Shown here piece by piece: positions 40,901 to 52,100 of a DNA stretch of 64,000 bases; the stretch's first letter is position 1, and each line of letters starts with the position of its first letter. The DNA lies in assembly GCA_003117195.1 (NCBI GenBank), contig BDSI01000013.1, positions 1,564,332 through 1,628,331 of the forward strand, read 5' to 3'. The notes beneath the pieces were generated by a model. It saw only the letters and a list, made by a program, of their open reading frames with translations, was not told the origin of the DNA and did not search any database. Made by a program: the position numbers and the translations under genes. The stretch is from Eudorina sp. 2006-703-Eu-15 (lineage: Eukaryota > Chlorophyta > Chlorophyceae > Chlamydomonadales > Volvocaceae).

Positions 40901-42110
40901 GACCCCACCTGAGTCCCCCCCGGCCGCTCCCCGCCGCCCCCTGCTGACGGCACTCATCGCCGCCCGCCCTCGCGCTCGCCGCCGCCTCTGCCCCCAGGTG
41001 GGTCGCAACGCGGACGCGCTGAGCCCCTTCACCGGCTTCACCCCCGCCCAGGAGGCGCAACTGGAGACCATGATCGACCACGTGTACCACGACTTCCTCA
41101 GCAAGGTAGGTGCCGGGGCTCGGTGGTGCGGCTCCGAAGGGTGGGAGAGGGAGAGGAGGAGGAAGACGAGGAGGAAGACGGGATGGGGGCGAAGGGGCCC
41201 GGGATAGTGAGGACAGCCAGGGCAGCCGTCCTTTGGTGGTGAGCAGTCTTCGGGCGGTAGTTCGCCCTGTAGCTGGCCAACTAGACTGCAGTCACGTGTC
41301 AGCACAGCCAGCCCATCCAGCAGCTTTCCTCGATGGCCCTTGAGGAGATCGTGCATGCACACCTTATTCGCGCGACGGTCTTCGCCAGGGGCCAAGACCC
41401 GCCGTCGGTGTTGCCTGGCCTTGCCTGCTTGCCAGCTTTCACCGCCGCTGCGCGGTGCGGTGTTCCAACGTTCACCACCTTCGCCCCTGCAGGTAGCACA
41501 GAACCGTGGGCGGCCGGTCGAGGAGATACGGCAGCTGGCCAAGGGCCGCGTGTACACCGGCCGCCAGGCGCACGACGTGGGCCTTGTGGACGAGCTGGGC
41601 GGCCTGGAGACTGCCGTACAGCGCGCCAAGCAGCTGGCGGAGCTGCCGGACGATGCGGAGGTGGTGACGTACCCGCCGCGCCGCGTGCCGCTGCTGCTGC
41701 AGCTGCTGCGGAGGTCGGGCGCGATGCGGGGCGAGGGCGAGAGCGAGGGTGCCGGCGGTGGCCTCGGGGCCGCCCTGGCAGGAGCAGGTGCGCCTCCAGG
41801 CCCGGCGTGGGGACCTGTGCTGGCGTATGGGGCGTTGCTGGCATCGAGCGGAGTCGCGGGAGGCGGAGCAGCGACGAGGGGCATGGCGGCTGCCGCCGCA
41901 GGGGCGGGCGAGGCCGGTGGGGGTCCCGCGGCGATGGCGTTGGCGGCTGTGGCTGCGGCCGCAGCGGGTGGGGCTGGAGGCGGGGCGGGTGGCGCGCTGG
42001 CCGGGGGGATGGGCAGCGCGGCAGCGCAGGTGGGCAGCTCACTGGCGCTGCTGATGGGCGATGGGCCGCAGCTGTACTCACTGGAGGCGGCCATGCTGTC
42101 CAAGCTCTGA
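32098..42110 (+). CDS. SPPA: SppA-type signal peptide peptidase / protease IV (peptidase S49), likely chloroplast
   Basis: Exons: 32098-32105, 32202-32325, 32656-32769, 33662-33778, 34168-34336, 34711-34901, 35167-35291, 35580-35667, 38169-38321, 38830-38925, 39231-39288, 39562-39673, 40158-40320, 40998-41105, 41493-42110. The sum is 2244 bases, 747 residues, with consistent phases. S49 proteases use a Ser-Lys dyad split between two halves: here the lysine is in EEYKSAANF (about 212) and the serine in [10 protein letters not shown] (about 459). [13 protein letters not shown] and [12 protein letters not shown] are also conserved. Residues 15-38 form a hydrophobic segment (signal anchor or end of a transit peptide). 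Plant SppA is a light-inducible thylakoid protease. The first exon (only 8 bases, ATGAGTAG) and the end of exon 3 are the least certain parts; an extra exon between 32770 and 33661 is possible. The C-terminal 100 residues are alanine/glycine-rich. Intron 35668-38168 carries a large satellite. Confidence 0.9.
33575..33640 (-). repeat. Dispersed repeat family 2, copy B (SppA intron)
   Basis: The reverse complement contains CCGGGCCTGGGCGG, TTATGGGTGGGC and TTGTTAAACACAC, matching the copy at 15276-15330. It lies a few bases upstream of the acceptor of the exon at 33662. Confidence 0.65.
35937..38160. repeat. 16-bp GC-rich satellite filling an SppA intron
   Basis: The unit is CTGCACCACCCGGGYC, where Y is C or T. 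It is repeated head to tail across about 2.2 kb on both sides of a 303-base gap. The two unit variants are mixed with no obvious order, and shortened units (14-15 bases) occur throughout. Each unit has the palindrome CCCGGG. Toward the 3' end the array is interrupted by pure C tracts of about 25-35 bases (near 37839-37869, 37966-37998, 38010-38035). Because 16 is not a multiple of 3 and the unit lacks stops, long open frames rich in Pro, His, Thr and Gly run through it on both strands; these are not genes. The array ends a few bases before the acceptor CTGCTCAG of the exon at 38169. Confidence 0.95.
36588..36890. other. Assembly gap (303 N) inside the satellite
   Basis: All bases are N. The gap lies within the tandem array, so the true array length is unknown. 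Confidence 0.99.
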
Positions 42111-43631
42111 TTCGGCTGCGGTGTTGTTTGCACAGGCTGTGATTGTGTAAAACGCGGCAGGGAATCAGGGAGGCAAGGGAGCAGGTACAGACCTGACACT
42201 CGTGGTGGGTGGGTGTGCGCTGGAATGGGGCGGGGCGGGTGACGGTGTCCTGTGCTGGGTGTGTGTGCTCCAACGGGGGAGGGCCGGTGGGGGCTTTAGG
42301 GGCTCCGCCACGCTGCCGTGCACCCACCCACACGACCGACACGATTTTCCGGAGCGACAGCTGCCGTTCCACCGGGAGTGGGTGCAGTGGGTGTGGGGTG
42401 CCTGCTTGCCAACGACAGGCAGGCGGCAACATGCGTCTGTCGGGTTGTGTCGGGTTGCGTTGGAGTTGGGAACTGGTGTGGGTGAGGGGTACCCCCTGAG
42501 TGGTGGACAGGGGGTGCTGTGAAAGGGGTGAGGATAATTTCCTGACGACCACAGTGGGCTTGAATCGGTGTTCAAACCAACTATCGCCACTCGGGGTTTG
42601 TGCAAAACATAGTCATTGCAGTGTGTGGTGAGGAAGCCACGGCTGTCACCGATGACCCGCGGGGTCCCCTGTAACAGTGGCAATAATGATAGTCATGGAC
42701 ATATCGCGCAAACTCTTTTGCTTCGAGTTCTTGGGCCGTGGTCCAAGAACACCGTACACTTACGTATGGTAATATCGGGTTACGGCTGACGTTCGTATAT
42801 CGAGGCTGTCATTCAAGTGTGACCTATAATGCTCTTATGGACCTGGTAAGCGTGCGCTTGGATGCGGAATTGCGATGTTGCCGAAGTAGGCTGAACGGGA
42901 CAGGCGCAGCGCGCAGTAATGATTGTGGCTCGTCGTCCTCGTCCTGTGGGCAACACGTGCCTGAAGAAGTCCGCAAGGCCACCGAGTCCTGTCGAGCTCG
43001 ACCAACAAGGACCAACGACCTGCTAAGGGGAGGTGAGGGGCATCGATCACGAGGAGGGGAGGCGAAGGCGGATCTCGACACTGCGCGCCAGCAGAGCTCA
43101 GCGCAACACAGGAGTCGGTTGCGTAGCACGAAGCGGCGAGCCTAGGGTAGAACCTCGTAGAACGAGTGCTGAGAAGGCGGTTCACTCTGTACACATGGGA
43201 GTCGGGCCGTATTGGGCTTCGGTGACGGACTATGGGCGTACAGGGAACCTCTGAACATGAGGGGGGGGCCACGTGAGAAGAGGCAGTTAGCTACTGTAGT
43301 GGCCGACCGGCAGGCAACACCCTACCTAAGGCTTCCTCTGCATTGAATGGCACGCTACAAATTGACGTGCTTGACATTGAGTTATTCTAGATCTTTCTGA
43401 AGGTACGGTACGACCATTCGTCAACCCTCAGAAAGTTGACAGCACCTGGACTCTTGCGGAATGCAGCATAAATGCCTGATACAAATAAATCGCAATATAG
43501 TCACAGCATTGCCATATTGTGTATTCTTGGCTTCTCCGAAACCTGCGCGCGATTGAAGTGCGTACTTTACAACAGTTTTTGAATGACATTCTAGATATCA
43601 TACATGTTGAAACACTATCTCTTAACAAGCC
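42111..43631. other. Intergenic region between SppA and PRA1
   Basis: TGTAA occurs at 42146-42150 and again near 42670, either of which could end the SppA transcript. The plus-strand frame 42738-43145 is serine/arginine-rich with no recognisable motif and no splice partner. The last 300 bases before the PRA1 start are AT-rich and probably hold its promoter and leader. Confidence 0.45.
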
Positions 43632-46319
43632 ATGGACTGGCAGAAGGTCACCTTCGGCGAGCTTGTCGACGCGTTGAAAACCGTTAGTTGGAGTGCACCT
43701 CGGCCCTTATCGGAGTTTTTAAGAACATTTGGCAAGTGGAAGGTCAAAGTTGATCATCCCTGACTTTGGGAATGAGCAACATCCTTGTTGGTTCTCGGCG
43801 CAGGGCCGCCGAGAGGCATCTCAAGTCGCTTAAAAAATAACCTTTACTACTATCGTACGTAAGTATTGTAATAAAATTATTGAAGGGGTTGCAGCTGTCT
43901 GTTGGCGTTTCACTTAAAAGCTTCCCTGCTCCTTCAGGAACTACCTGGTCATCCTGCTCGCTTCCTTCGTGTGCTGCTTCCTGCGTAATCCTGCGGCACT
44001 AGCGGCTCTGGTGCTGGTGGCGTTTGGGCTCTGCTGCTGCAACGACCCGTTCGCCACGGGACTCAAGTAAGCAGGGCGTCAGGCTGGTTACCTCATTCGT
44101 CCCTACAAGGGACGTGTCCAACTCGCACAAGTGTGAGCCAAGCTCAGGCGCCAGGCTCTCCCCGCCTTTCCGCCTCTCCCCGCCCCCCTTTACAAACCCG
44201 CCTGTTGTGCCAGCCGTTTGTCAACCGCCCGAAAGTCGGCGGCCGCCAGGCCCTGCCCGTTTCCATTCGTTGGTTACCTGATCTATGGTCTATACCGGAG
44301 CCATACAGGAGCCAGTGGCTGTTGGGGACGGTTAATCCACTTTGCGGACTGCCATACTGAAAATGGTTTAACCCTTGCCCGCAGTGACACACTCTTGCAC
44401 TCGCTGCGAAAGGTGGCGCCACGCATGGTGGCGAGAGCGCGGGCAAAGGCAGGCTCTGACGGAGTCGTGGGGTGAGTCTTGAGAGGAACGTCCTGGGGTG
44501 TGGGTCGCCTTGAAGGGGTGCTTTCGGAACGAGCAACGTGCGGTTGGGCCTAATCATTGGGACCTGTCGGGGGCTTGGGGTGATCAAGCAAGGGGGACCC
44601 TGGCTGAGCGGCGTTGATGTTGTTTTCTTGGTGGCGGAAGGGCTCGTCCGGGCACCGATACTTACATATGGGGCCGTATGGCGGCCCTTGCCGTCAGGGA
44701 GTCTGGGGCTCAGGGATATGGAGCTCGACGCGGTGTCATGCTTGGTGTTCAGCATGACGTGCTCGAAGCAAGGGTGTCCCGACAGCTGCCTCACTGCCAT
44801 ATCCTGGAGTGCGCGGCCGCCCGCAACTGAATGCGTGGTTCGGCAGGATGGCACCGCCAACCCATCCTACCTCCTCTCCACCTGAGTTCTGCTGCAACCA
44901 CATCAGCGGTACCGCATACCGCCGGCTTCCGTCCCCTGCTCCCCCTCGCTCTTGACCTAAGCGCCCTGCCCCCTCCCGCCCACGCAGGCTCCACAAAAAG
45001 CGGCGGGTGTACATCGTACTGCTGCCCCGCTCGTTGCTAGTGGCTGTTCTCATAGCAGGCGGCCTGGCGGCAGTGTACTGGAGCCGCGCGCTGCTCACCT
45101 TGAGCTGGGCGTTGCTGCTAGGTGGGCGGGACGGTGTGTGGCCTAGTTCTTTTCAATCAGGGTGAAGCGGGAGGGCCAGATGGCGGCTGGGCTCTTTGAG
45201 GTGCTCAGGGTTCTGTGCGTGGCTGGGTGGATGGATAGGCCGCATCATCCTAGTGATAAGTGATTGGTCTGAACTTTGGTCCGGGACGGGGACCGGGAAG
45301 GTCGCGGCATCGAATGGTAGTCGAGTTCGCTGGCCGATTTCGGGTGGTGTACGGAAGGCTCAGAAGTCGTTAGGTCTGTACCCGGGACCCGCACGAAGGC
45401 TGTGACAAACACCAGTTTACCCGCACCCTCTTCGTCCGTACTGTTCACCGCTGCTGTCCTTGTCCCATCACACTGCAAATCCAAATCCTGTCCGTCCCCC
45501 CAGGCATCGGGTTGCCACTGCTGCACGCGACGTTCCGGTTGCCTAACCTTAAGGCGAAGCTAGCCTCCGCCCGGGAGGAGTTCAGAGCCGTCTGGTGAGG
45601 CGCGCAGCGGGGCTGGGGAGAGTCATTGGGGGGGTTGATGTGCTGCAGCCGGGTGGGCCGGCCGGTGGCTTGCGGCCACGGCGACCAGGCCTTTCAGACA
45701 TTTTTTGGTAGCAGCACGCACTCCGCATCGAAAACCGGTCACAAGCCCAGAGGGTCTCCTCGACACAGTCATGGTTATTTGCCTCGTGCTGCATGCCGGC
45801 GTGCTCAGGGGAGCACACTTCTCGGCATGCTGTTCCGCGACGGCCTGCCTTCTCCAACCATGCCTGCCAGTGTCCAACCGCCAAACCAACACCCCAGACA
45901 TGCATCAAGACACACCTACACGTGGCATACGAAAGCATTTTCCACACTTAGCTTTGCCGCTTGCATGTCACGCACTCCTTCTCTGCCTGCCTACGAACAC
46001 ACCTTAATGCTGCCAGCGCCGAAGACTACGCCGGTTCGGCCATCGTCCTGTCCATACGACGCATTGACCGTAACCCCGGCTGCGTGCAGCGCCTTTCGCA
46101 CCTCACCGCCGCTCCCCCGGTCGACAGCACGCGATTGCAGGGACCTATCTGTCTCGTAGCGAGCGCTGGGGGACGATAGCGAGGTCCTATCCTCCGCCTC
46201 CTCCGGTTCCCATGCTCCCCGGGCAACCCTGAGCCCTAAGCCGCATACCCAACCCGCCTCTTCTCGCGCGTAGGAGAGGCTACCAGGCGGAATTGTACGA
46301 CAACACCCACAGCATGTAG
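43632..46319 (+). CDS. PRA1 (prenylated Rab acceptor) family protein, type A
   Basis: Exons: 43632-43731, 43804-43858, 43938-44066, 44385-44471, 44988-45121, 45504-45594, 46274-46319; 642 bases, 213 residues. The product follows plant PRA1.A closely: MDWQKVTFGELVDAL, PRPLSEFLRTFG, SRLKNNLYYYRTNY, then two pairs of membrane helices (about 63-98 and 130-180), LPNLKAKLAS and EEFRAVWRGY, ending THSM. PRA1 proteins sit in ER, Golgi or endosomal membranes and help deliver prenylated Rab GTPases. Joining exon 1 to exon 2 requires a GC donor (TTTG/GCAAGT at 43732-43733); the GT ten bases later gives no in-frame exon 2. All other borders are GT-AG with matching phase. The intron 45595-46273 contains a fragment of dispersed repeat family 1. 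Confidence 0.92.
43732..43733 (+). other. GC (not GT) 5' splice site of PRA1 intron 1
   Basis: TTTG/GCAAGT matches the strong consensus of GC-AG introns. It gives FGPPRGISSRLKNN, which aligns with plant PRA1.A proteins; the nearby GT donor does not allow an open exon 2. Confidence 0.8.
45955..46015 (-). repeat. Dispersed repeat family 1, fragment D (PRA1 intron)
   Basis: About 40 bases on the minus strand (containing GGCAGGCAGA, GGAGTGCGTGACATGCAAG) match one end of the copies at 12901 and 63507. Confidence 0.55.
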
Positions 46320-46751
46320 CGCACTCGCCATAGACGATGCGAATTGGGAGGCGGCAGGACTTGGAAAGGCACCTGTCGGCGGCGACACCATGTGGATCAC
46401 TTCGCCGACGCCTCGATCCAGCCCAGTAGCGCCGCAGCGCCTGCAGGAGGATCCGTCCGATTCCCCAACTCCGTATTCTCTGTCGCACGTGGGATTCCGC
46501 GACGATGGCCAAAACACTCGCGTGCATGGCTGCCGGTGCTGCCGGTACGGCAGCCGGAGCCCCGACGGACGTTTGGCTGCCAGCGCTGCTGCTCAAATGC
46601 AGGGCGGCAGCGATGCAGCCCCGTAGACGACATACTCGCTCGTCTCACAGCGGGACTGGTTGGCTTTTTGCTGTCCTGCGTAGAATTTTGACCGGGTATG
46701 ATGCCGGGTGGAGGTGACTCTAGAGGATTACCAGAGGCTGCGGCCCTGCGC
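46320..46751. other. Convergent 3' regions of PRA1 and the small hypothetical gene
   Basis: Overlapping plus-strand frames of 70-115 codons exist, but they have no motif or splice support and are most simply the PRA1 3' untranslated region. Confidence 0.4.
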
Positions 46752-47270
46752 TCAGCGGGGTTCTTGGTACGGTGCAGGTTGGGAGGTGGGGCGTAGCGCG
46801 GGGCCCTTGCGCCGGAACTGCGACACTGTCGGTTTCCTTGCCACTTCCTTTTTCATGCCTTCAGTGGACTGCGGCTTCATTGGAGGGGCGCGGATGGGGC
46901 GGTGATCTGGCGGGGTGGTGCGGGGAGCTGACTGGACCGAGCCGGCGGGTGCGGCAGGCTCGGGAGGAGCAGAAGTGGTGGGTTGCGTCGTGTCGTCTGT
47001 TGGGCTGGCGTTGTCAGCTCGCCACCAGACCCAGTCTTCGCCCTCCTCGCCTTCAACTTCGTCCTCGTCTTCTTCTTCGGCGTCGGCCAGTTTGCCGGTT
47101 GCTTTCGCGATGACGAACTCGCTCAGCACTCGCTGCAAGGCTTCATCATTTCGTCTCCTGACATCATCACTCGTGTTTCCTGGTAAAAGAGCTTCCGAGC
47201 CGTTTGCTTGTGGGCGGTTTGATGACGGCCCCGTGTGCGGCGCAGTTGCTTGCAAGACCCCGCCACGCAT
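46752..47270 (-). CDS. Hypothetical acidic, proline-rich protein
   Basis: A single open frame of 172 residues on the minus strand is proposed, starting at the ATG at 47270 (MRGGVLQATAP). The frame stays open upstream of that ATG as far as 47372, but the bases there are AT-rich and look like a leader. A helical block (NDEALQRVLSEFVIAKATG) is followed by a strongly acidic run (EEEDEDEVEGEEGED), a WVWW patch, and a long Pro/Thr/Ser-rich basic tail ending PYQEPR. Composition is typical of volvocine coding sequence and unlike the AT-rich flanks. I do not recognise a family. The basic, serine-rich start could be an organelle-targeting peptide, but this is only a guess. A further upstream exon is possible. 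It converges on the PRA1 gene. Confidence 0.45.
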   Translation of the reverse strand: MRGGVLQATAPHTGPSSNRPQANGSEALLPGNTSDDVRRRNDEALQRVLSEFVIAKATGKLADAEEEDEDEVEGEEGEDWVWWRADNASPTDDTTQPTTSAPPEPAAPAGSVQSAPRTTPPDHRPIRAPPMKPQSTEGMKKEVARKPTVSQFRRKGPALRPTSQPAPYQEPR

Positions 47271-49197
47271 ATGTCGACGTGTTACATATTGAAAAGGATT
47301 TAAATTGCATTGAGTTAGTTGTCGAAAGTTTGTATGCATGTTGCTGCTTTGCAGAGTTGGGAGAAAGGTCATGGTCCCAGGTAAAGCCGTGTGACAGTAG
47401 CGGTTGTACGTTGTTTATCTGGATATACAATTGCACAAATACATTTGTACGCCGCTGCCAAGGAAGGCGCAAGAGAGCCGTAAGCACCAAGGTCGCTCCT
47501 GATTGGTACGGCAGGTTCGAAATCTGCCCAGGTTCGCAAGGGTGTTCCAATCGCGCGTTACATTTGCTCCTCAACTGAGCAGCTTGGGGAGTAACCGACG
47601 CCACATCGTCCTTTTGATGCGCTCATGGCATCCTGGCGCAACAACTTGAAGAGTGCGGTGAATCGTACGTTGTGCATTGCGCACCCACCTCGCCCGTGAC
47701 AGGCGCGACCCTGCGTGATCCTCTGGCTTTGCCACGTACATCACCGATCAAAGCATACAATACGACAAAAAGGATGCATCCGGTCTATTCATACATGAGA
47801 CGGCAGAACTAAGACATCGAGACTGCGGACGGCAACACGAATGGTTGTCAGGGTCACGGTCTGCAGAGAGACGTGCACTACGGGCCCTTGGAGACGGATC
47901 AACGCGCAATCGGACATCTCCGTCAAGGGCCCCACGATGCCGGCAACGGCTTTGTCCCCGCACGCATACAACTTACACAGCCAGACCAGCGGCAGACCCG
48001 ATATCGAGAACGGTCGAGAAGCGGTCAAGAAAAAACTGTGTCTGAAGCACCGCAGGGTGCAGGCGACCGAAGCATAATCGAATCATGCATGCAAACGGCA
48101 CCAGGCAGTCGTGCCGGCCGTAAAGAAACCGCATGCCTATCTCCATACAATGCAGCCACAGCCATGCAAGGCCGCAAGGAAAACAACGATCCACATCATG
48201 TATGTGTGTAAGCTGCTGTTCCATCCGCATGAATGGGGCAGCAGCAGCGCTTGAAAAGGCACCAGCAGCCACCGCCCGCCGAAGCTGCCTACGGATCCGG
48301 TCCGCAATAATGAGCCGACAGGAGCCGACGTACGTCCGGCCAAGCGGCCATGCAGCCCGCCGAATGTGCGCATTCACGCGCAGCAACATGTTATTTGCCG
48401 AAGCATCAGTAAACTGCGTTTGATTATTTATAGTTCTCCCATCACAAGGCATCGCGTCGCCGTACCGGCTTGTTGGATTCCGGAAGGACGCGTCGATACA
48501 CCCGGCACCCTGCCCTGCGTGCCGACAATGTATGTATGTCAATCAAGCACTTGCAGGTCTGAGGGCATCAGAGCGGCAGCTGCCGGCACCTATGCCGCCA
48601 GAACCTCCGTCCGGCTGCTGGAAAAAGGACGTGCACTACTCTTTAGTCAGGCCGAAGGGCCCCGCGCATTATTCCTCGTATCATTTTTTCCTTCGTGGGC
48701 GCCGCCAGTCTTTGACATTCCTTCTTCCAAAGCGGTGCAAACAACAGAAGATACGCACCACGAGCGACATAGCTGTGGTGGTTTGGTGTGAACGCCGACT
48801 GTCCCCCCGTTTGATTCGTCACGGTGCGTAAATGATAAAAAAATGAATCAATCGAAGCACGCACGACAACGTGGGGTTTGTACTGGAGAGCCGTACAGTA
48901 AAGCCCCGTTCTGCACCCGACTGGGGCTCATACTGGCATGTTGGGGCGCAGCTCATCGTAGGCTGACCAAACAAAATCCATCCACGACTAGATAATCCGG
49001 TAATAAGAATTAGAGAATTATTTACTCTACATTCGTTTCTGGGCCCGCAAGCCCTCACGATGCCCGCTACCAGCACCATGACCTTACCTTGCTGCAGACC
49101 TCCCTTCCCCCCGCCCCTCCCGCCCATACATCATTGCCAGCCATGATGTCAGTAACATGCTTTTGAGGTGGCATGCAGCCCCTTCTTCGTTCTATCT
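47271..49197. other. Region between the hypothetical gene and the Cys-rich gene; no gene recognised
   Basis: This should hold the promoter side of the hypothetical gene (near 47271-47640) and the 3' untranslated region of the Cys-rich gene, with TTACA near 47967-47972 as a possible minus-strand TGTAA. The plus-strand start MASWRNNLKSAV at 47624 has a donor-like GTGAAT after it, but no downstream exon was found. Confidence 0.4.
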
Positions 49198-52100
49198 TTA
49201 GCCCAGGTTGACGTGCAGCTGCACCGGGTCGACCTTGCCCTCCTTTTGCAGCACAGCCAGCTGGGCGGCGACCGCCGCGTTTTGTGCGGATGCGGCGTGT
49301 AGCACCTGCCGCAGCTGTGAGCTGTCTGGGCGCGCCATCAGGCCGCCGAACTTAACCACCGCCTGCGCGCCGATGAGAAGATCCGAGGGGCGAGGTGGAT
49401 GAGATGTGGATGAGATGTGGATGAGATGTGGGTGAAGTGTGCGGTTGAGGGGGCGTGTACCGGCGGCTGGCAACCTGCTTGGCAGCAGGTAGGTAGGTAG
49501 GTAGGTAGGTAGGTAGGTAGGTAGGTAGGTAGGTAGGTAGGTAGGTAGGTAGGTAGGTAGGTAGGTAGGTAGGTAGGTAGGTAGGTAGGTAGGTAGGTAG
49601 GTAGGTAGGTAGGTAGGTAGGTAGGTAGGTAGGTAGGTAGGTAGGTAGGTAGGTAGGTAGGTAGGTAGGTAGGTAGGTAGGTAGGTAGGTAGGTAGGTAG
49701 GTCTTTCCCGACCTAAGGTTTACTTTCCTAAAGCTCTCGCTGGCAGGTCAAGTCAGGGGCGGTATTGAATCCCAACCTAACCGCTCAGCACGCGCACACT
49801 CTTAATAATAATGCTCAATGCCTTCGTCAGGTGCGGGCGCAAGGTCCCAGTACAATCACTACACGGCAATAACCATGTACGGCACTTACCGAGTAGGTCT
49901 TGGTGTCCTTGTCGACCGACCAGGGGTGCCAGCCCAGCCGCGTCTCTCCGATCTGAAAGCGACAAATAAAGCGAGGGGACGGCGCGACGGAGGTCAGCAT
50001 GAGGGCACATTCCCAGGACGGAACAAACATGACGGGTACTACCCGTGGGACGGGGACACGCCATCAGCAAGGTGATGCCACGTCGGAGTGCCAGCCACCG
50101 CCACCTCTGATGACGCACCACACCCTCCCATGTTCGGCAGCGCCCGTGCGTAAGTGGATCGGATGGCCAACAGACCTTCTGTTCACTTTTCCTTATTTAC
50201 GTTTTTGCAAGTATAAATACATGAATGAACGTGACAAGTAGGAAGGTGTCCGCCGTACTCCTCCGCCGTACTCCTCCTCCGTCCATCACAACTCACCGAG
50301 CGGCTGCAGTATAGCTTGACGTCGAAGGCCTCCTCCTCACGAGCTGCACAGAGGCAGCAGAGGCAGGTGGTCTGCGTGTTGCGGTGGGTGATATTGAACT
50401 TGTAGTCCTTGATGTCCTTGCGCTCCACACAAAACTGCATACGCAGTCACAGGACGCATGGCAAGCAGGCGGCAGGGCAGTAGTAGTTGCTCGTACAAGA
50501 AACGAACATCGTTTGGTGGCACCGTCTATATGGTTCATTCGCGGAGCCGTCAACTACGCACGGAGGCGGACCGCACATTGCCGGCTTGGGTGCCCCTGGA
50601 GCGATAAGTGATGCATGGAGGGGGAGGGCGGGAGGGGTATAGGACATTGGTGGACATAGAGGGGGGCCGGGCGGGTGGGTAAGGAACAAGCGATGGGCAG
50701 ATGTAGGGTACAATGGAAAGCAAGGGGTTATACGGAGGCCGTTTCACACGATACTCACCCACCCTGTCGTACACCGATCACGATCCCTAAACCCTAAACC
50801 CTAAACCCTAGACCCTTACCTTCCGCCTTCAATGTACTCAAAAATGCCCCGCCGTATGTACCCACCCATACGTACGTGCATCAAGCCACGCACACCTCGG
50901 CCGGATTGCACGCACCTGCTCCTCGTACCCTGCCTCGACGTTGGTGGGGCAGCAGCACAGGCACGAGGCGTAGTAGCAGCACTTCTTGTTGCCGGGCTCC
51001 TGGTAGCTCATGCGCTCCCGCAGGATGATGCGCCTGCACGGGTCGCCGTACAGTGTAGATAGAGTGAGTGCATGCATGCAAGTTGCGGACGGAGTGCAAC
51101 AATTCGTCAATAGAGAGTAGTTTAATGGTAAGAACGAACTGATTCCCACTAGAGCCGTCTGCCAAGTACACTAAGTACCCAAGGCAGATGGTACAGTCGA
51201 ATAAGAACCAGGCTCGCCTCCTCCCAAAGCAACAAGCTCACTTCGCAAGCGCCCAAACCCATCTCCGTACCCAAGCGGTGAGGCACGTAACCACTTATCA
51301 CGAAACCACGCAGCAGTGCTGCTGGGCACTTCGGGATAAGGCCCCGGCGCGCTCGCGGCTGCCATGCTACTACGTACGATACGCCTCATCGTATGTACAT
51401 ATATGATGGGCGATCACTGAAAGATGGCTGCGTGCGTGCTGGCGGGAGTTCCTCGCTCGCTCAGAACTCAACATTCAGGCGTGTCCGACTAATGTATGTC
51501 GGCGGCGGGTTATGCATGCGCCCGTGTGTACGTAAGTTTGTAGGTATGAAGTGGGGTAATAGAGTTGGCGCACGTTTGGGTGACAGCAGATAGAGGGCCG
51601 GGGACATACAGCGCCGCCGCCGGGAATGAACTAACACGTACGGCGCGCAGTGTTCGTGCGCGGGCTTCCGTACGTACGTACTCACTTATTTGTAACGCAA
51701 ACTTGTACGGCCCACTTCTGCACCGGCTCGTAACACTGGCAGATGCACTGGCAGGTCATGTAGTACTTGAGCTTCTTGGTCAGGCGGACGAGGAAGCCGT
51801 CGGTCACGCGCTTGGTGGCCTTGTACTCACACGAGAACCTGCTGGGTGGGAATGCATTCGCGAACGAAGATGCGGCGGCATGGGGTTCTGGGCTAGAGTA
51901 AACAGCAAGTGATAATTGACCAGCCAAGATATCTGTGATCGAGGTGAATCTGCAGGGACGCATACGGTGCACGCGAGGGCTGGGGTGTCGGAAAAGCGAA
52001 TACGGTAGCGCAATTCGCTTATATGTATGTCCGACACCCAATAATTCTGAGAAAATCATGTACTGCGTCCTCATACGAACTCCCATACTTACTCTTCAAG

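Noticed and set aside
40622..42199. 525-codon minus-strand frame and the 417-codon frame 41299-42552
   Set aside because: Antisense shadows of the GC-rich SppA 3' exons and introns; Pro/Arg/Ser-rich composition and no motif.
42738..43145. 135-codon plus-strand frame between SppA and PRA1
   Set aside because: Serine/arginine-rich, no homology recognised, no splice partner and no typical codon use.
44144..44860. 238-codon minus-strand frame over PRA1
   Set aside because: Antisense to well-supported PRA1 exons and introns; no motif.
47624..47680. Possible first exon starting MASWRNNLKSAV on the plus strand
   Set aside because: It looks like an amphipathic N-terminus with a donor-like site, but no downstream plus-strand exon could be found before 49100.
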